Assembly: GCA_003222375.1 (NCBI GenBank) | Contig: QHVX01000059.1 | Location: 8,512 to 31,253 of the forward strand | DNA: 22,742 bases | From: Acidobacteriota bacterium | GTDB taxonomy: Bacteria > Acidobacteriota > Thermoanaerobaculia > Gp7-AA8 | Direction: 5' to 3' | Shown here: piece after piece, positions 8,252 through 15,401 of the stretch | Layout: each line of letters starts with the position of its first letter | How positions within the stretch are numbered: the first letter of the stretch is position 1 | Made by a program: the position numbers and the translations under genes | Notes under the pieces: generated by a model | Database searches by the model: none | What the model saw: the letters and a program-made list of their open reading frames with translations, nothing else | Told to the model about the DNA's origin: nothing

Positions 8252-9226
8252 TTAACGGCGGATCTCGTCTCGCAGACGATCGAAGCGCATCGAGATGCCT
8301 TTGGTGATCACAATCTGCTTGAGGTAGTTGAGCGATGTGATCGCGGCGGGCAGACCTGAGATCGCGGTTGGAATCGAGGCCAGTCGCCCGGCGAGCTGAA
8401 TCATCTTATCGGCCGGCGTGTAATCGCGCGACCGAAGGTCCGCGCCCGTCTCTCCGTGATAGGCGAGGACGAGCAGATAGATGTCGGCAACGAGATCGCG
8501 GAAGCGCATCTCTTCGCCCCAGCCGAAACAGTCGCCGGCGCGAATGCTCGCAAGGAATTCGTTGACGGTGTCACCCTTCGAAACGGTATGCACCTTCGCG
8601 ACGTGTTTGAGCGTATGCGCGTCCGAGCCGCCGACCATCGAAATGCGGCGGCCATGCTCCCGCTGCACGGTGTCGATGAGCTGCTGCACCATTTTGTTGT
8701 GGAATGAAGCCATCGCGCCGTTGAGCACCTCGAAAACGTCGAACATATCCAGCAGCTCGGCGATGTAGCGCCCCGCGACGTTTTTCATGCGGTAATTTTG
8801 GAAGAGGTGATTGACGCCGAACAGCAGCCGCTCCGACTTCATGTAGGGGATCAGCTCGCGGATATTCGGCCTCAGACGCTGGATTTCGCGATGCTGGGCC
8901 TCGTTCAGCCCCCAGACACCGACGTGGATGCGCTGGCCGGTCTCGGGGAAGTAAGTTTCTACTTCTTCGCCGATGAAGAAATCCTTTAGATCCGGATGTT
9001 TGTTCAACAGGTAGAGCGCACCGTCTATCGAGTCGTGATCGGTCAGGGTGACGTAGTTCATCCCTCGCTCTTTTGCGATCTTGTAGACGTCTTCCGGGGC
9101 GTTGTAGCAGTCTCGTGTATTCGCCCGGCGGAAATACTTGAAGATCGAAAAGCGGCTATGACAGTGCAAATCGGCGCGTTTAAGCGTCGGATCGGACACC
9201 TCGACCGTCGAAGCCGGCGTGCTCAT
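8252..9226 (-). CDS. PHP-domain metal-dependent phosphoesterase
   Basis: Members of the PHP superfamily hydrolyse phosphoesters using a metal cluster held by His/Asp. Numbering from the ATG at 9226 (324 residues), the motifs are ADLHCHSRFS (HxH at 21-23), LTDHDSIDG (61-69), GEEVETYF (86-93), GVNHLFQNY (137-145) and GGSDAH (199-204), so the metal-binding set looks complete. The C-terminal ~80 residues (LVADIYLLVLAYHGE... ISGLPAAITSLNYL) are partly hydrophobic and outside the core domain. A GTG at 9298 would add 24 residues that read like non-coding DNA. The 9226 start is preferred because an AACAAT box lies 18 bases upstream. The substrate is unknown; relatives act on nucleotides or 5'-phosphorylated oligonucleotides. 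It stands alone, divergent from lon. Confidence 0.85.
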   Translation of the reverse strand: MSTPASTVEVSDPTLKRADLHCHSRFSIFKYFRRANTRDCYNAPEDVYKIAKERGMNYVTLTDHDSIDGALYLLNKHPDLKDFFIGEEVETYFPETGQRIHVGVWGLNEAQHREIQRLRPNIRELIPYMKSERLLFGVNHLFQNYRMKNVAGRYIAELLDMFDVFEVLNGAMASFHNKMVQQLIDTVQREHGRRISMVGGSDAHTLKHVAKVHTVSKGDTVNEFLASIRAGDCFGWGEEMRFRDLVADIYLLVLAYHGETGADLRSRDYTPADKMIQLAGRLASIPTAISGLPAAITSLNYLKQIVITKGISMRFDRLRDEIRR

Positions 9227-9238
9227 TGGATCAGAATG

Positions 9239-9268
9239 ATTGTTCAACCCACCGGCATTTTCTACAAT
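9239..9268. promoter_or_regulatory. Fully overlapping divergent promoters (lon and PHP gene)
   Basis: The plus strand has TTGTTC (9240-9245), a 17-base spacer and TACAAT (9263-9268), leading to lon. The minus strand has TTGTAG (9267-9262), a 17-base spacer and AACAAT (9244-9239), leading to the PHP gene. Each -35 overlaps the other's -10, so the two should compete directly for polymerase. The match is by eye only. Confidence 0.45.
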
Positions 9269-9316
9269 TTGTATGCCGATGTAGTTGAGCGCGGTCACAA
9301 ATCAGTGTAGCGCACG

Positions 9317-9931
9317 ATGGCTCAACCCACACGAAAGACCCCGACGACAAACTCCTCGGAATGGATCGATCTGGAGATTCCGAACAGGCTCCCGATCATT
9401 CCACTCGTGTCTTCCGTCCTTTTCCCGGGCGGCGTTCTCTCGCTGCAAGTGGGCATCGACCGTAACGTTCGACTGCTCAAGAGTCTGCCCGAGGATCAGA
9501 ATCTGATCGCGGCGTTTTGCCAGAAGAGCGGCGATAAGGAAAACCCCAGGCCGCAGGATCTTTCGCAGATCGGCGTCCTGGCGGCAATCGTTCAGCGCCT
9601 GCCGCTTTCATCGGACCGCTATCAGCTTTTCCTTCAGGGCCGTCAGCGCGTAGAGCTCGTGCAGATGCTGCAGAGCGAGCCGTACTTCGAAGGCATGCTG
9701 CGCGAGATCGCTCCGCGTCCGATTCCCAAAACCGCCAAGACCGAGCATCTGATGAACAAGGCGATGTCGCTCTTCGAGAAGCTGGTGGAGAGCGACCCGA
9801 AGTATTCGAACGAGCTGCTGAACATCCTCCGAATGAATGTCACGGAAGGCCCGGACACACCTGCTCGAAACGGTCAATCCGATCGAGCGCATCGAGCTCC
9901 TGGTCGACTGGATCCAGCGCGACCTCGGTAA
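9317..9931 (+). CDS. lon: Lon protease N-terminal (LAN) domain fragment
   Basis: This is the substrate-recognition N-domain of the ATP-dependent protease La. It reads IPLVSSVLFPGGVLSLQVG (the classic P-x-x-FPG-like start), then AAIVQRLPLSSDRYQLFLQGRQRV and FEKLVESDPKYSNELLNIL. The protein-like frame ends near residue 180 (RMNVTEGP, about position 9857). What follows to the stop at 9931 (DTPARNGQSDRAHR...) is out-of-frame translation. In intact Lon this point continues with roughly 20 residues (a P-G-x-L-A-D-type helix) before the LLET block. Here LLETVNPIERIELL appears almost at once in the next frame. The fragment is therefore the 5' part of a broken lon gene and not a free-standing protein. 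The ATG at 9317 has no clear Shine-Dalgarno and lies 49 bases below TACAAT. Confidence 0.85.
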   Translation: MAQPTRKTPTTNSSEWIDLEIPNRLPIIPLVSSVLFPGGVLSLQVGIDRNVRLLKSLPEDQNLIAAFCQKSGDKENPRPQDLSQIGVLAAIVQRLPLSSDRYQLFLQGRQRVELVQMLQSEPYFEGMLREIAPRPIPKTAKTEHLMNKAMSLFEKLVESDPKYSNELLNILRMNVTEGPDTPARNGQSDRAHRAPGRLDPARPR

Positions 9932-11744
9932 AGCGAACGTCGATCGCGAGCTGCAACGCCAGATTCAAACATCGATCGATCGCCGTGAGCGCGAGAACTA
10001 CCTGCGCGAGCAGCTTCGCGTCATCCAGGACGAGTTAGGCGACGCGAATCCAGGCGAACGGGAAGCCGATACCTACCGCGAACGCATCGAGGCGCTTCCG
10101 CTCAGCGACGACTACAAGCTGCAATTGCGCCGTGAGGTCAATCGCCTCTCGCAGCTTTCGCCCTCATCGTCGGACTACTCGGTGCTGCGAGGTCATCTCG
10201 ACACGGTCCTGCAGGTCCCCTGGAAGGAGAAGACCGAGGATCGGCTGGACTTGAAAAAGGCGGAGGAGATTCTCGATCAGCGGCATCACGCGCTGGACAA
10301 GGTCAAGGAACGCATCGTCGAATTTCTCGCGGTGATGAAGCTGAAGGGCGATCTGAAAGGACCGATTCTCTGCTTCGTCGGCCCACCGGGCGTCGGCAAG
10401 ACTTCGCTTGGCGCGGCCATCGCTGAGGCTCTCGGGAGAAAGTTCGTGCGGATGGCGGTGGGGGGCGTGACCGACGAGTCGGAAATTCGCGGTCATCGCA
10501 AGACCTACATCGGCGCCATGCCCGGAAAACTCATCCAAAGCTACACGCAGGTCGGGGTGAACAACCCGCTGATCATGATCGACGAGATCGACAAGATCGG
10601 AAAGGACTACCGGGGCGATCCGGCGTCGGCGTTGCTGGAAGTCCTCGATCCGAAACAGAACCACACCTTCGTCGATCGCTACCTCGAAATTCCGTACGAT
10701 TTATCGCATACATTATTCATCTGCACAGCGAATGTCCTCGACACGGTGCCGACGCCGTTGCGCGACCGCATGGAAGTGATCCGGCTCTCCGGCTACACCG
10801 AGACCGAGAAGCTGCAGATTGCGAAGAAACACCTGATCCCGGAATTGCTCGAGAACCACGGCCTGACGGCGGAGCAAGTCACGATCTCCGACGACGCGGT
10901 CCTGGGAACGATTCGCGATTACACCGCCGAAGCCGGCGTCCGCAATCTCGAGCGCAAGCTCGCAACCGGGTTGCGCAAGATCGCGCGCAAAGTCGCGAGC
11001 GGCGACAGCGGAGGACAGCCGCTGGCGCCTGTCAACTACCTCATCGAAGCTAAAGACCTCGAGGCGTACCTCGGCCTTCCCTCGTACGAGCACGAATTCG
11101 CCGAGCGGCATCCCGAGATCGGCGTGACGACCGGCCTCGCGTGGACACAGTTCGGCGGCGAGATCATGTTCATCGAGGCGACGCGGATGACGGGCAGCGG
11201 CCGCACAACGGTCACCGGCCAGCTCGGCGATGTGATGCGCGAATCGGTCTCCGCGGCGTACTCCTACGTGCGATCCAAAGCTGCCGATCTCGAAATTCCG
11301 GACCGCAGCTTCAACGAGTACGACATCCACATCCACTTTCCGGCGGGTGCGATTCCGAAAGACGGACCGTCGGCGGGCGTCGCGATCGCGACGTGCATCG
11401 CGTCGGTGATGGGCGAGCGGCCGGTGCGACACGACGTGGCGATGACGGGCGAGATCACGCTGCGCGGAAAAGTTCTCTCCGTGGGCGGGATCAAAGAAAA
11501 AATCATGGCCGCGCAGCGCGCCAACATCAAGACGATCGTGCTGCCGGAGGGAAATCGCAAGGACCTTACCGAAGTGCCGGATGACGTGAAGGCCGGCCTC
11601 AACTTCGTCTTCGCGGAGCGCGTCGAAGATGCATGGAAGGAAGCGCTGATCCCGCTCTACATCGTCCGGACGCGCGATCGCAAATACGACGAAGCGGAAT
11701 ACAAGGCCGAACGTCAGAAGAGCGAGCGTCCCGAGCAGCGATGA
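9837..11744 (+). CDS. lon: Lon protease, AAA+ and Ser-Lys protease part
   Basis: Unfolds and degrades damaged or regulatory proteins in the cytoplasm. From the out-of-frame ATG at 9837 it reads HLLETVNPIERIELLVDWIQ, then the coiled-coil ENYLREQLRVIQDELGD. Walker A GPPGVGKTS is at about 181-189, with GGVTDESEIRGHRKTYIGAM, Walker B PLIMIDEIDKIG and arginine-rich sensor segments. The protease domain contains PKDGPSAG with catalytic Ser512 and GGIKEK with catalytic Lys553. All catalytic residues are therefore intact; only the link to the N-domain is lost. The true N-terminus in this frame is unclear, because residues before HLLET are read-through. A segment SGGQPLAPV (about 391-399) sits where relatives are shorter and matches a REP-like sequence. 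The stop overlaps the next ATG (ATGA). Confidence 0.93.
   Translation: MSRKARTHLLETVNPIERIELLVDWIQRDLGKANVDRELQRQIQTSIDRRERENYLREQLRVIQDELGDANPGEREADTYRERIEALPLSDDYKLQLRREVNRLSQLSPSSSDYSVLRGHLDTVLQVPWKEKTEDRLDLKKAEEILDQRHHALDKVKERIVEFLAVMKLKGDLKGPILCFVGPPGVGKTSLGAAIAEALGRKFVRMAVGGVTDESEIRGHRKTYIGAMPGKLIQSYTQVGVNNPLIMIDEIDKIGKDYRGDPASALLEVLDPKQNHTFVDRYLEIPYDLSHTLFICTANVLDTVPTPLRDRMEVIRLSGYTETEKLQIAKKHLIPELLENHGLTAEQVTISDDAVLGTIRDYTAEAGVRNLERKLATGLRKIARKVASGDSGGQPLAPVNYLIEAKDLEAYLGLPSYEHEFAERHPEIGVTTGLAWTQFGGEIMFIEATRMTGSGRTTVTGQLGDVMRESVSAAYSYVRSKAADLEIPDRSFNEYDIHIHFPAGAIPKDGPSAGVAIATCIASVMGERPVRHDVAMTGEITLRGKVLSVGGIKEKIMAAQRANIKTIVLPEGNRKDLTEVPDDVKAGLNFVFAERVEDAWKEALIPLYIVRTRDRKYDEAEYKAERQKSERPEQR
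11010..11033. repeat. REP-like sequence inside lon
   Basis: GGAGGACAGCCGCTGGCGCC then TGTC resembles the 5' half of the hairpin in cpoB (14173-14197): GGAGGACAG, a GC core and GCCTGTC. Both are read in the frame giving SGGQ...PV. The similarity is short, so it may be coincidence. Confidence 0.3.
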
Positions 11745-12465
11745 AGTCCGGCTGCCTGGGAAACTTTCTCTTCGCCTGCCTCGCAGTTCTCCTTTTCGGC
11801 GTCAGCAGCTACGTCTGGTTCACATTCTTCATTCGCGGCAAGTCGGTGTCGACGCCAAATCTGATCGGGAAATCCGTCGATGAGGCCAAAGCGATCTGCT
11901 CCGACCTCGGCATCACATTGCAGGTCGATACCGAGCATCGGAGGAATTCGGACAAGGTCGCAGCCGGCAGCATCGTCTGGCAGAACCGAGCTCCCGGCGC
12001 GACCAATCTGGTCAAGCGCGGTACCACCATCCAGGTTGAGCTCAGCACCGGCCCGCTTGTCCTGCGCGTCCCCGATTTCAGCGGCGAGCGCGCCGGCACC
12101 GCCGTCTTGCGCCTCGGTCAGCAGAATCTGAAGCCCGGGAGCATGTCGTACGTCGACGGGCCCGAGCAGGGGATTCTGGCTGCCGATCCTCCAAAAGGAA
12201 CCGTTGTCGCGGCCCAAACGCCGGTCTCGCTGCTCATCGGCGCGACACCTCCGCCGCTCACGTTCATCATGCCCGACATCATCGATCGTCCGCTCGACAA
12301 GGTGCGGCCGTATTCGAAGCCTATCCGGGAATCGCCGATGGCATAATCATTCGGCAGTTCCCGCTTCGTGGCGCGCCGGTAAGCGCCCGCGATCCGATCA
12401 CCATCGTCGTCACCCGTCACGAAGAGACTGCCATCGTCGAGCAACCGCCGCCAGGTCAATTGTGA
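11741..12465 (+). pseudogene. Membrane-anchored PASTA-domain protein, frameshifted in the third repeat
   Basis: PASTA domains bind peptidoglycan fragments or muropeptide-like ligands, usually outside the cytoplasmic membrane. MKSGCLGNFLFACLAVLLFG gives an N-terminal anchor. PASTA 1 is VSTPNLIGKSVDEAKAI...GTTIQVEL, and PASTA 2 is VPDFSGERAGTAV...TPVSLLIG. PASTA 3 begins MPDIIDRPLDKVR, but this frame stops at 12346. The rest, DGIIIRQFPLRGAPVSARD through ITIVVTR, lies one frame away and ends at 12465. Between the conserved P-x-x-x-x opening and the G-I-I-I-R-Q strand there are about 18 residues, compared with 28 and 33 in PASTA 2 and 1. A segment of roughly 10-15 codons plus a frame change therefore appears lost near 12310-12325. 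No kinase domain is present. The start overlaps the lon stop and the restored stop overlaps the rpe start. Confidence 0.8.
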
Positions 12466-13127
12466 ACATCAAAATCGCGCCATCACTGTTGTCGGCCAAT
12501 TTCGCGAAGCTCGCGGATGAAATTGCGTCCATCGAGAAGGGCGCCGACGTGCTCCACCTCGACGTCATGGATGGCCATTTCGTGCCGAACATCACGATGG
12601 GACCGGCGGTCGTGAAAGCGTGTCGCGCAGTCAGCAAGTTGACCTTCGATTGCCACCTGATGATCGAGCAACCGCAGCTCTATATCGAGCGGTTTATCGA
12701 TGCCGGCGCCGATATGATCTCCATCCACCAAGAGGCCGAACACCACCTGCAGCGAGCGCTGCAATTGATCAGGGATGGGGGCGCCAAGGCTGGGATCGCC
12801 ATCAACCCTGCGACCCCCGCGGAATCCTTGAGCACTGCAATTGAGTTCTGCGACTTCGTTCTGGTGATGACCGTCAACCCCGGCTTCGGCGGTCAGCGCT
12901 TCATCGAACCTGTTGTGCCCAAGATACGTCATATCGCTCAGATGATCCGCGAACGCGGACTTCCGGTGGAAATCGAGGTCGACGGCGGCATTGACGCCCA
13001 GACGGCGCCCAGGGTGGTGTCCGCCGGCGCGACGATTTTGGTGGCGGGATCGGCGATCTTCGGGCATCAGGACCGAACAGCGGCAATGGAGTTGATCCGC
13101 GCCTCTGTTACAGCATTGAAGGTGTAA
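12462..13127 (+). CDS. rpe: Ribulose-phosphate 3-epimerase
   Basis: Interconverts ribulose 5-phosphate and xylulose 5-phosphate in the pentose phosphate and related pathways. It is 221 residues, the typical length. It opens NIKIAPSLLSANFAKLADEI, then has HLDVMDGHFVPNITMGP (metal-binding His/Asp and catalytic Asp), CHLMIEQPQLYI, MTVNPGFGGQRFI (phosphate loop) and EIEVDGGID (second catalytic Asp). The start is the GTG at 12462, which overlaps the restored PASTA stop as GTGA and implies coupled translation; ATT at 12459 is a less likely alternative. The longer open frame upstream to 12204 reads as arginine-rich noise. Erythrose 4-phosphate made downstream of this enzyme also feeds AroF in the same window. 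Confidence 0.96.
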   Translation: MNIKIAPSLLSANFAKLADEIASIEKGADVLHLDVMDGHFVPNITMGPAVVKACRAVSKLTFDCHLMIEQPQLYIERFIDAGADMISIHQEAEHHLQRALQLIRDGGAKAGIAINPATPAESLSTAIEFCDFVLVMTVNPGFGGQRFIEPVVPKIRHIAQMIRERGLPVEIEVDGGIDAQTAPRVVSAGATILVAGSAIFGHQDRTAAMELIRASVTALKV

Positions 13128-13132
13128 ATCAA

Positions 13133-13921
13133 TTGAAACGAACTGGAATCGTCCTACTGGCAGCGATCGCGCTGTCGCTCGCAGCTTGTCGTCACGGCGG
13201 ACCGCGTCCGATCCGGCCGGCTGTTGACCCTGAGCTGACAAAACTCAGCAAGGAACAGCTCTTCGACCGCGGCGAAGATCAGTTCGCGAGGAAGCGGTAT
13301 GCCCGCGCCCGGACGTACTACAGCTACATCTACGAAAACCATCCGAATGATCCCCTCGGCCGCCGCGCCCTCCTGCGCGTCGCCGACACGTACTACGCAC
13401 AAGGCGATCCGGTGAATCTGGTCGAGGCCCAGTACAAATACCGAGACTTCATCAATCGATATCCGGGGAGCGACCGCGCCGATTACGCAATGCTGCAGAT
13501 CGCGATGGTGGCCTACAAGCAGATGGAGAAGCCCGACCGCGATCAGCAGAAGACTCGCGAGGCGGTCGAGAAGTTCAACGACATGATCCACACCTTCCCG
13601 AACAGCGCTTTACGTCCGGAAGCGGACAAACGGCTGCAGGACGCGCTGGATCGTCTGGCGAAGCACGAGCACATCGTCGCGCGTTTTTACATCAAACGGC
13701 ACAGCTTCGCGTCGGCGATTCAACGGCTGAACTACATCATCGACACGTATCCGAACTATCGCGAGCGCGATGCCGTTTTCTACGACATGGGCACGGCTCT
13801 GGCGGGGATGGGCAGAAAAGCGGAAGCGCGGCTCTACTTCGAGCGCGTGATCTCGGAGTTTCCCAAGAGCAATTACGCCGACAAGGCGAAGCGATGGCTG
13901 GATCAGATGAAGACGGCGTGA
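13133..13921 (+). CDS. bamD: BamD-like outer-membrane assembly lipoprotein
   Basis: BamD proteins are TPR lipoproteins of the BAM complex that inserts beta-barrels into the outer membrane. The 262-residue product starts at TTG 13133, 5 bases after rpe and behind an AAGGTG site. It has a lipoprotein signal ending SLAAC (Cys19). TPR-like repeats follow: LFDRGEDQFARKRYARARTY with YENHPNDPLGRRALLRVADTYY, then YRDFINRYPGSDRADYAMLQ, KFNDMIHTFPNSALRPEA, FASAIQRLNYIIDTYPNY and ARLYFERVISEFPKSNYADKA. This spacing of TPRs ending in P-x-S motifs is characteristic of BamD/YfiO. The gene overlaps the cpoB-like gene by one base (TGATG). An outer-membrane location follows from family knowledge. It could be another TPR lipoprotein, but BamD is the best fit. 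Confidence 0.87.
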   Translation: MKRTGIVLLAAIALSLAACRHGGPRPIRPAVDPELTKLSKEQLFDRGEDQFARKRYARARTYYSYIYENHPNDPLGRRALLRVADTYYAQGDPVNLVEAQYKYRDFINRYPGSDRADYAMLQIAMVAYKQMEKPDRDQQKTREAVEKFNDMIHTFPNSALRPEADKRLQDALDRLAKHEHIVARFYIKRHSFASAIQRLNYIIDTYPNYRERDAVFYDMGTALAGMGRKAEARLYFERVISEFPKSNYADKAKRWLDQMKTA

Positions 13922-14616
13922 TGAAGGCAGAAGGCAGAAAGCAGAAGGCAGAAGTAAGAGGCACGCTCCGTTCACTTCTGCCTGCTGCCTTCTGCCTTCT
14001 GACTTTGTCATGCGCGTCGCAACCAAAGTCGGACGAGCCGACATTCGTTCCACCGCCTCAGCCGACTGCCTCTCCCACCGTAGACAAACAGCTCGCTGAC
14101 CTGCAGGCATCGCTGACCGAGCTGCTCGATCGCCTGGATGTGCTCAACGCACGGATTACGAAACTCGAGAGTGGAGGACAGGCGCCCTCGCCTGTCCCAC
14201 AGCCGCAAGGACAGCCGCGGGCGGCTGTCCTCCATTCCGCCGACGTCGCCGAAACCTACCGCCGCGCGCTGATGCTATTCAGCCAGGGGAAGCACGCCGA
14301 ATCGCGCGCGATGTTCCAACGGGTGTTCGATGGCGATCCGACGGGCCAGCTCGCCGACAATGCGTTGTTCTGGATCGGCGAAACGTATTTCGCCGCCGGC
14401 GACTACAAGAATGCCATGCGGTTCTACGAGCGGGTCACCAAAGACTTTGCGACTGAGAACAAGGCGCCCGACGCGATGTACAAGCTCGGCGTGAGCTACG
14501 AGAAGATCAGCGATCTCGGCATGGCGCGCAAGACGTTCGAAGAGTGCATTCGAAAGTATCCCTACTCGACGCCGGCCGCCTCCGCCAAGCAGGAACTGCA
14601 GCGGATCAAGTACTAG
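13921..14616 (+). CDS. cpoB: YbgF/CpoB-like periplasmic coiled-coil TPR protein with repeat-derived signal peptide
   Basis: CpoB/YbgF proteins link Tol-Pal constriction with peptidoglycan synthesis. The 231-residue product has a signal-like N-terminus (MKAEGRKQKAEVRGTLRSLL, then a hydrophobic run ending LTLSC). Next come a Pro/Ser linker, a coiled coil (VDKQLADLQASLTELLDRLD onward, about 47-75) and C-terminal TPRs (YRRALMLFSQGKHAESRAMF, NALFWIGETYFAAGDYKNAM, MYKLGVSYEKISDLGMARKT). That is the usual YbgF order. The whole signal peptide is encoded by the 13923-14000 heptamer inverted repeat: the left arm gives the charged n-region and the right arm the hydrophobic core. The lipobox around Cys31 is imperfect (TLSC), so lipidation is uncertain. 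A hairpin repeat at 14173-14233 encodes SGGQAPSPVPQ and adjoining residues between coiled coil and TPRs. The start overlaps the bamD stop. Confidence 0.83.
   Translation: MKAEGRKQKAEVRGTLRSLLPAAFCLLTLSCASQPKSDEPTFVPPPQPTASPTVDKQLADLQASLTELLDRLDVLNARITKLESGGQAPSPVPQPQGQPRAAVLHSADVAETYRRALMLFSQGKHAESRAMFQRVFDGDPTGQLADNALFWIGETYFAAGDYKNAMRFYERVTKDFATENKAPDAMYKLGVSYEKISDLGMARKTFEECIRKYPYSTPAASAKQELQRIKY
13923..14000. repeat. Inverted repeat of 7-base units (GCAGAAG family) forming the 5' end of cpoB
   Basis: The left arm (13923-13954) repeats GAAGGCA and the right arm (13975-14000) repeats TGCCTTC; 24 of 26 facing bases pair around a 20-base loop. The ATG at 13921 abuts the left arm. Because the unit is 7 bases, each arm reads through all three frames in turn. 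(TTCTGCC)3 gives FCLLPSA, which is hydrophobic, and the opposite arm gives AEGRRQK-type charged sequence. Confidence 0.88.
14173..14233. repeat. Nested REP-like double hairpin within cpoB
   Basis: GGACAGGCG (14176-14184) pairs with CGCCTGTCC (14189-14197). GGACAGCCGC (14209-14218) pairs with GCGGCTGTCC (14221-14230). The outer GGAGGACAG (14173-14181) pairs with CTGTCCTCC (14225-14233). The structure can therefore form two side-by-side hairpins or one long one. It lies in frame in the linker between coiled coil and TPRs. This resembles a REP/palindromic element that has become coding sequence. Confidence 0.75.
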
Positions 14617-14628
14617 TGCGCCGTCCGA

Positions 14629-14634
14629 TACAAT
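14629..14634 (+). promoter_or_regulatory. -10-like TACAAT before the cyclic-nucleotide-binding gene
   Basis: TACAAT begins 14 bases before the ATG at 14643 in the 26-base gap after cpoB. There is no Shine-Dalgarno and no clear -35. It would give a leaderless internal transcript of the last three genes of this run. Confidence 0.4.
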
Positions 14635-14642
14635 AACGAAGC

Positions 14643-15401
14643 ATGGCTGAAGAGACTAGCGGCGCGAACCTGCTTGCCCGGAAGGAGTTCGCCAAAGCGC
14701 TCCCGCTCCTGAAAGAGGATCTCGACAAGTATCCGAGCAATCCCCGCATCCGATTGCAGTACGCCGACGCGCTCGCCGGCAACGGCGATTTCGACGAAGC
14801 GCTCGCGCAATACGAGCACACCGCCAAGTACTACGAAGACAACGGGCTGACCGTGCAGGCGATCGCTGTCCGCAAGAAAGCCGAGAAGGTTCGTGAATCG
14901 TCGGGCGCCGCGCCCGCCCCGAGCGGTGCGCCTGCCAAAGGCGAGCCGATGTTCAGCCGCGAGGTGCCTCAAAGTCCATTGTTCGAGGTGTTGAATGACG
15001 AAGAGCGCGCGGCGCTCGTCAAGGAGATGGATCTCGAACAACATCGTGAAGGCGACATCATCATTTCGGAAGGGGAGTCGGGGTCTTCGATGTACGTCAT
15101 CGCGCACGGTGAGGTAAAGGTCTACACGCGCGGCACGGGGAATACCGGCGGCAGCGTCTATCTCGCAAAACTCGGCGAAGGCGATTTCTTCGGCGAAGTG
15201 AGCGTGCTGACCGGAAAGCCGCGCACCGCGACAATTACGGCTTCGCAACCCACCGAGCTTCTCCGCCTCGACAAAGAAAAACTCGACAACGCCCTCGGCA
15301 AGTATCCCGGTATCCGCAAGGTCCTCGATGAGTTTTACAAGAAGCGCGCGAAGCACACCGTCGAGGCCATGATCGAAAGCCTCAAAAAACGGGGAAGCTG
15401 A
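14643..15401 (+). CDS. TPR plus cyclic-nucleotide-binding-domain protein
   Basis: A 252-residue cytoplasmic protein. Residues 1-85 are TPR-like helices (ARKEFAKALPLLKEDLDKYP, ADALAGNGDFDEALAQYEHT). Residues 86-103 are an Ala/Pro linker, and about 110-235 form a cNMP-binding beta-roll (SPLFEVLNDEERAALVKEMD, GDIIISEGESGSSMYVIAHG). The phosphate-binding cassette FFGEVSVLTGKPRTATIT (182-199) keeps the Gly-Glu and the Arg that contact the cyclic phosphate, so ligand binding is plausible. There is no HTH, kinase or channel domain, so it is not a Crp-type regulator. The output may be a protein interaction through the TPR part. It lies between cpoB and def; def starts on the base right after its stop. 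The ligand (cAMP or cGMP) cannot be told from the sequence. Confidence 0.87.
   Translation: MAEETSGANLLARKEFAKALPLLKEDLDKYPSNPRIRLQYADALAGNGDFDEALAQYEHTAKYYEDNGLTVQAIAVRKKAEKVRESSGAAPAPSGAPAKGEPMFSREVPQSPLFEVLNDEERAALVKEMDLEQHREGDIIISEGESGSSMYVIAHGEVKVYTRGTGNTGGSVYLAKLGEGDFFGEVSVLTGKPRTATITASQPTELLRLDKEKLDNALGKYPGIRKVLDEFYKKRAKHTVEAMIESLKKRGS

Noticed and set aside
12204..12461. N-terminal extension of the rpe open frame
   Set aside because: It reads as Arg/Ser-rich noise and overlaps the PASTA gene. Rpe family members start at the NIKIAPSLL block.
11741..12465. PknB-type Ser/Thr kinase with PASTA repeats
   Set aside because: There is no kinase domain; a short cytoplasmic end and one anchor precede the PASTA repeats.
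14643..15401. Crp/Fnr-type transcription regulator
   Set aside because: A cNMP-binding fold is present, but there is no DNA-binding helix-turn-helix; the partner region is TPR-like and N-terminal.
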